Shown: piece after piece, positions 61,401 through 64,000 of the stretch
How positions within the stretch are numbered: position 1 is the stretch's first letter
Layout of the letters: the number at the start of each line of letters is the position of its first letter
Notes under the pieces: generated by a model
The model's database searches: none
What the model saw: only the letters and a program-made list of their open reading frames with translations
Told to the model about the DNA's origin: nothing
Made by a program: the position numbers and the translations under genes
Assembly (NCBI GenBank): GCA_021521415.1
Contig: JAIQDT010000027.1
Span: 1,697,001 to 1,761,000, forward strand
Source of the DNA: Bidens hawaiensis
Lineage: Eukaryota > Streptophyta > Magnoliopsida > Asterales > Asteraceae
DNA length: 64,000 nt
Direction of reading: 5' to 3'

Positions 61401-61960
61401 GCAATGTTCATCCAGTTTGAACTCTCTAGTAGGTAAGCCAATGACATGCTCACCCTTAACAAGTTTGTTCATATTCTTCAGATTAACATGACATAGTTTC
61501 TTGTGCCACAACTTAGACTCATTTTCAGTGACTTTGGAAACAAAACATGTACCACCCCTTGAAACAGCTTCCTTCATGTTGAGCTCATATAGGTTGCCAT
61601 TTCTAGGTGCCATCATCATAATCATTTCAGGTGGGATAACAAATTCAGGTTTTAGGATGAAACAATGTGAGTCATCAAAACCAACTTTGTATCCCTTATC
61701 ACACATTTGTGATATGCTTAGAAGATTGTATTGTAAGCCTTCCACACGGAACACATTATCAAATGAAACTTTTCCATTTGTTAAAATTCCTTTCCCAACT
61801 ATCTTTCCACCATTTCATCACTTCCAAATGCCACAGGACCGTCAAATTTGTCTTCATAATTAACCAGTGACCTCTTGTCATAAGTCATGTGCCTAGAACA
61901 TCCACTATCCATGTACCATATGTCATTCAGTGGAGTGGACTGTTCCACCACAAAAGAAAA
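58482..61960 (-). pseudogene. Ty1/copia pol of unit G (protease-integrase-RT-RNase H), broken
   Basis: In coding order: protease with W-x-x-DSGCSRHM near 61905; gag-pre-integrase and HHCC zinc region (LWHKKLCHVN, CSSCQKGK) and the first catalytic Asp (LLHMDLFGP) at 61254-61754; integrase core with SDNGTEF and PEQNGVAERRNRT (60385-61257); an acidic linker (60034-60384); RT with [35 protein letters not shown] and [11 protein letters not shown], and its YVDD at 59419-59430 in a shifted frame; RNase H with STAEVEYI and KHIEIRHHFIRD, ending at 58482. Breaks: frameshifts near 61800, 61255 and 59510, stops near 60385, 60034, 59400 and 58884. The integrase-before-RT order proves copia. Sirevirus-like lineage is inferred from context. 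Confidence 0.93.
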
Positions 61961-61966
61961 GGTTTA

Positions 61967-64000
61967 TTAGTTAGGTGATGAAGTGCAAGTCATTTCATCT
62001 TGCAACTCATCATTTTCAATTTCAGTAGCTGCACTAGAAGTGAGTGTTGTTGGTTTAGGATTTTCATGAGTCAACTCAAGGTTGTCTGAGTTATCTGTTT
62101 CATATCTACACTCTCTAGGAGTTTTTACTAATGATGTGATGTTCTTTCTTTCAACATCTGTTTTTGTAACTTCTTGCACAACATACTCCTTCTTTTCAGA
62201 ATAGTCTGTTACATCATCAGTCCTTTCAGCTTTGGTTTCCACCTTGGGTTTCCAAAGAAATCCTTGTGGTTTATATCCATGTTTTAACAAGAACTTCTCA
62301 TCACCTGTTAGTTCTTTTGATTTCTTTCTTGAAAAGACACCTTTGTTTCTGGTCTTTTCATTACTCGGTGAACATTGATATTCATCAGACTTGACTGATT
62401 GAGTGTCTTGCTTTATTTTCAAAGGCTGACAATCCTTTTTAATTGCTTTCTCATGCTTCTTAGGAGACATACTTCTTCTTACTGATTTGGTCACTTGTTT
62501 CTTTATTTTGATATCAATTTTCTTTTCATTTCTTGTCTCCTTTGCTGATGTTAATTCATCTTTGTTCATGGTTTCATTTCCATGCACCTTTCCTTTTCCC
62601 AGGTATGCATCATACTTTTGCTTGTATTGAACAAAGTCTTGGCCATACTTTGTTTCATCCGGGACATGAAAGGGTTTGAATTTGAATCTTTCATTACATG
62701 AATCTGTGTGGTGACCATATTCATCACACCTTTTGCACCAAACCTTTCCTTTGAATATCTCATGTTCTTTTGGTTTCTTGAATCTTTCACTTGGTTTAGG
62801 TTGCTTGACTCCAAGAGTCTTCTGAGTCTTCAGACTATCAAAATCAATATAGAAGGGAACAAACTCCTCAATTTTGATGTCTTGTTTTTCAATTTGCTTT
62901 TAACAAAGACAATTTTCTCCATAATCATAGGTTCCTCATCACTGCTTTCTTTATGCCTTGACTGTATTTTCTCATATTCTTCCATAGTTTCCACTTCTCC
63001 AACATCAAGCACTTCATGACTTGAAAAGATTGGATAAACAGAGATAAAATTTTTTGTATCAACTTCTTCAGTTACTTTCTTTTTTTTGTTTTGTTTTATC
63101 CTTTCCAACACATCCTTGCTTGGTGGCTTGACTGCATTGTAGCTTACCTTTCTCTTTTCATAACTGTCATAAGACACATGCTCTCTTCTTATTTTCACAT
63201 TCCGTTTCTTCATTCTAGGTGTTACAGGTGGATACATAGGAAGTTTGTCAATGGATTCTGGTTTCTTGTATCTTCTTCCTCTTTCAGCTTCTTTGATCTG
63301 TTCATCAGTGATCTGATCACTCAAATCACTCAGATCATCTTGATTGAGATCATTGGAATCAAAGTCATCCTCAGAGACTTGAACTCCAATTGACTTATCT
63401 TATTTTACTTCTTCTTTCACAACATATTCACCTTCTTCATTTACTTCAACATTTTTGTATAGATTAATAAAATCTTTTTTATCTTTAAAGACATCTCTGA
63501 ACTGTTGCACGTATGCATCTCTTTTCTCTTTATCAACTTTGGGCATAAAATTGTTGTTGAATGGAGGTGGAACTGCTCTGTATCTGTCTTTGTCACTTAC
63601 TTGGTTTAGAATACCACAGATGTTTCCTGTAGATACCAAGTTCTTCAGGAATTCAATTTCAACTTGCAGTTTTGTGTTCTGCACCTTTTCTTCAACCAAC
63701 ATCTTCTTTAGTCCATCTATCTCAGTGATGTATCTGGTTTGAGTTCTGTAACTGGTCATGCAATCATCTTCCAGACTTTTAATCTTTTCTTCACTGATCA
63801 GTTCACTAGACTCATACCCATTGATTATACTTTGTTTCCTAAAACACTCACTTTCCAGCTTGCCTACTTTTGTTTTCAATTCATTGATAATTTCATTTAA
63901 ATCAATAGTAGGAGCAGAGTGTACCTGAGATGATGATCCAACTTCGTTTTCAATCAATACCATGAAAGCCACATTTTCCCTCTTGATGTCATCTGCAATG
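61967..64000 (-). pseudogene. Copia gag of unit G, partial and broken
   Basis: The frame is open to the right window edge, so the capsid N-terminus lies outside. Visible: a coiled-coil region (63600-64000), then charged sequence with a lone stop at 63400. The frame continues to about 62900, where a single-base shift moves it to the frame holding the zinc knuckle CKRCDEYGHHTDSC (CX2CX4HX4C, about 62695-62740) and a long basic Lys/Ser/Thr-rich tail ending at 61967. The knuckle is a nucleocapsid RNA-binding module. A coiled coil after the capsid is common in large Sirevirus gag proteins. Confidence 0.85.

Overview
This window is plant nuclear DNA made almost entirely of LTR retrotransposons nested inside one another. 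I see no convincing host gene, rRNA, functional tRNA gene or CRISPR array. The evidence is AT-rich non-coding DNA, plant-type Ty3/gypsy (chromovirus-like and Athila-like) and Ty1/copia coding remnants, initiator-Met-tRNA and Athila-type primer-binding sites, LTRs of 1.2 to 3.2 kb and 5-bp target-site duplications. The long non-pol ORF next to the copia remnants resembles, from memory, a block common around copia pol genes in Asteraceae genomes. I therefore suggest a eudicot, probably a composite; that is inference.

Layout, oldest layer first. (1) Decayed copia units E and G, both minus strand. E lies at 27286-30657 and 39284-40526. G pol lies at 58482-61960 and its gag at 61967-64000, open at the window edge. 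A gag-pol-less block (LTR-like X 46690-48330, giant ORF 41914-46665, double polypurine tract, LTR-Y 40527-41715) lies between them. (2) Gypsy element A, minus strand, sits in E: coding remnant 439-9042, then PBS and a 5' LTR split across 9266-27285. (3) A is broken three times: a partial family-C LTR (1-438), a 2994-bp solo LTR (2924-5917, TSD AAGGT), and solo LTR C in its own LTR (11920-26724, TSD CATTG). (4) Solo LTR C is split by element B (12313-24703, TSD CAACA), a nearly intact gypsy element with about 1% LTR divergence. (5) Element D (30658-39278, TSD TCCAT) interrupts the copia reverse transcriptase of E. (6) Element F (49524-57955, TSD ATTAT) is a young Athila-like element lacking RT, RNase H and integrase, inserted in the 3' region of G.

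The most notable signals: a pre-gag ORF with a conserved C-terminal membrane anchor in gypsy elements A and B, with a possible intron just before it; a roughly 1580-codon copia-associated ORF of unknown function with its own LTR-like promoter region; a cluster of CACGTG (G-box/ABRE) motifs upstream of the TATA box in the LTRs of D; and two young elements (B and F) that cannot encode a complete replication machinery, implying help in trans or very recent decay.

All alignments were made by eye inside the window; family names are from domain recognition, and no database search was run.
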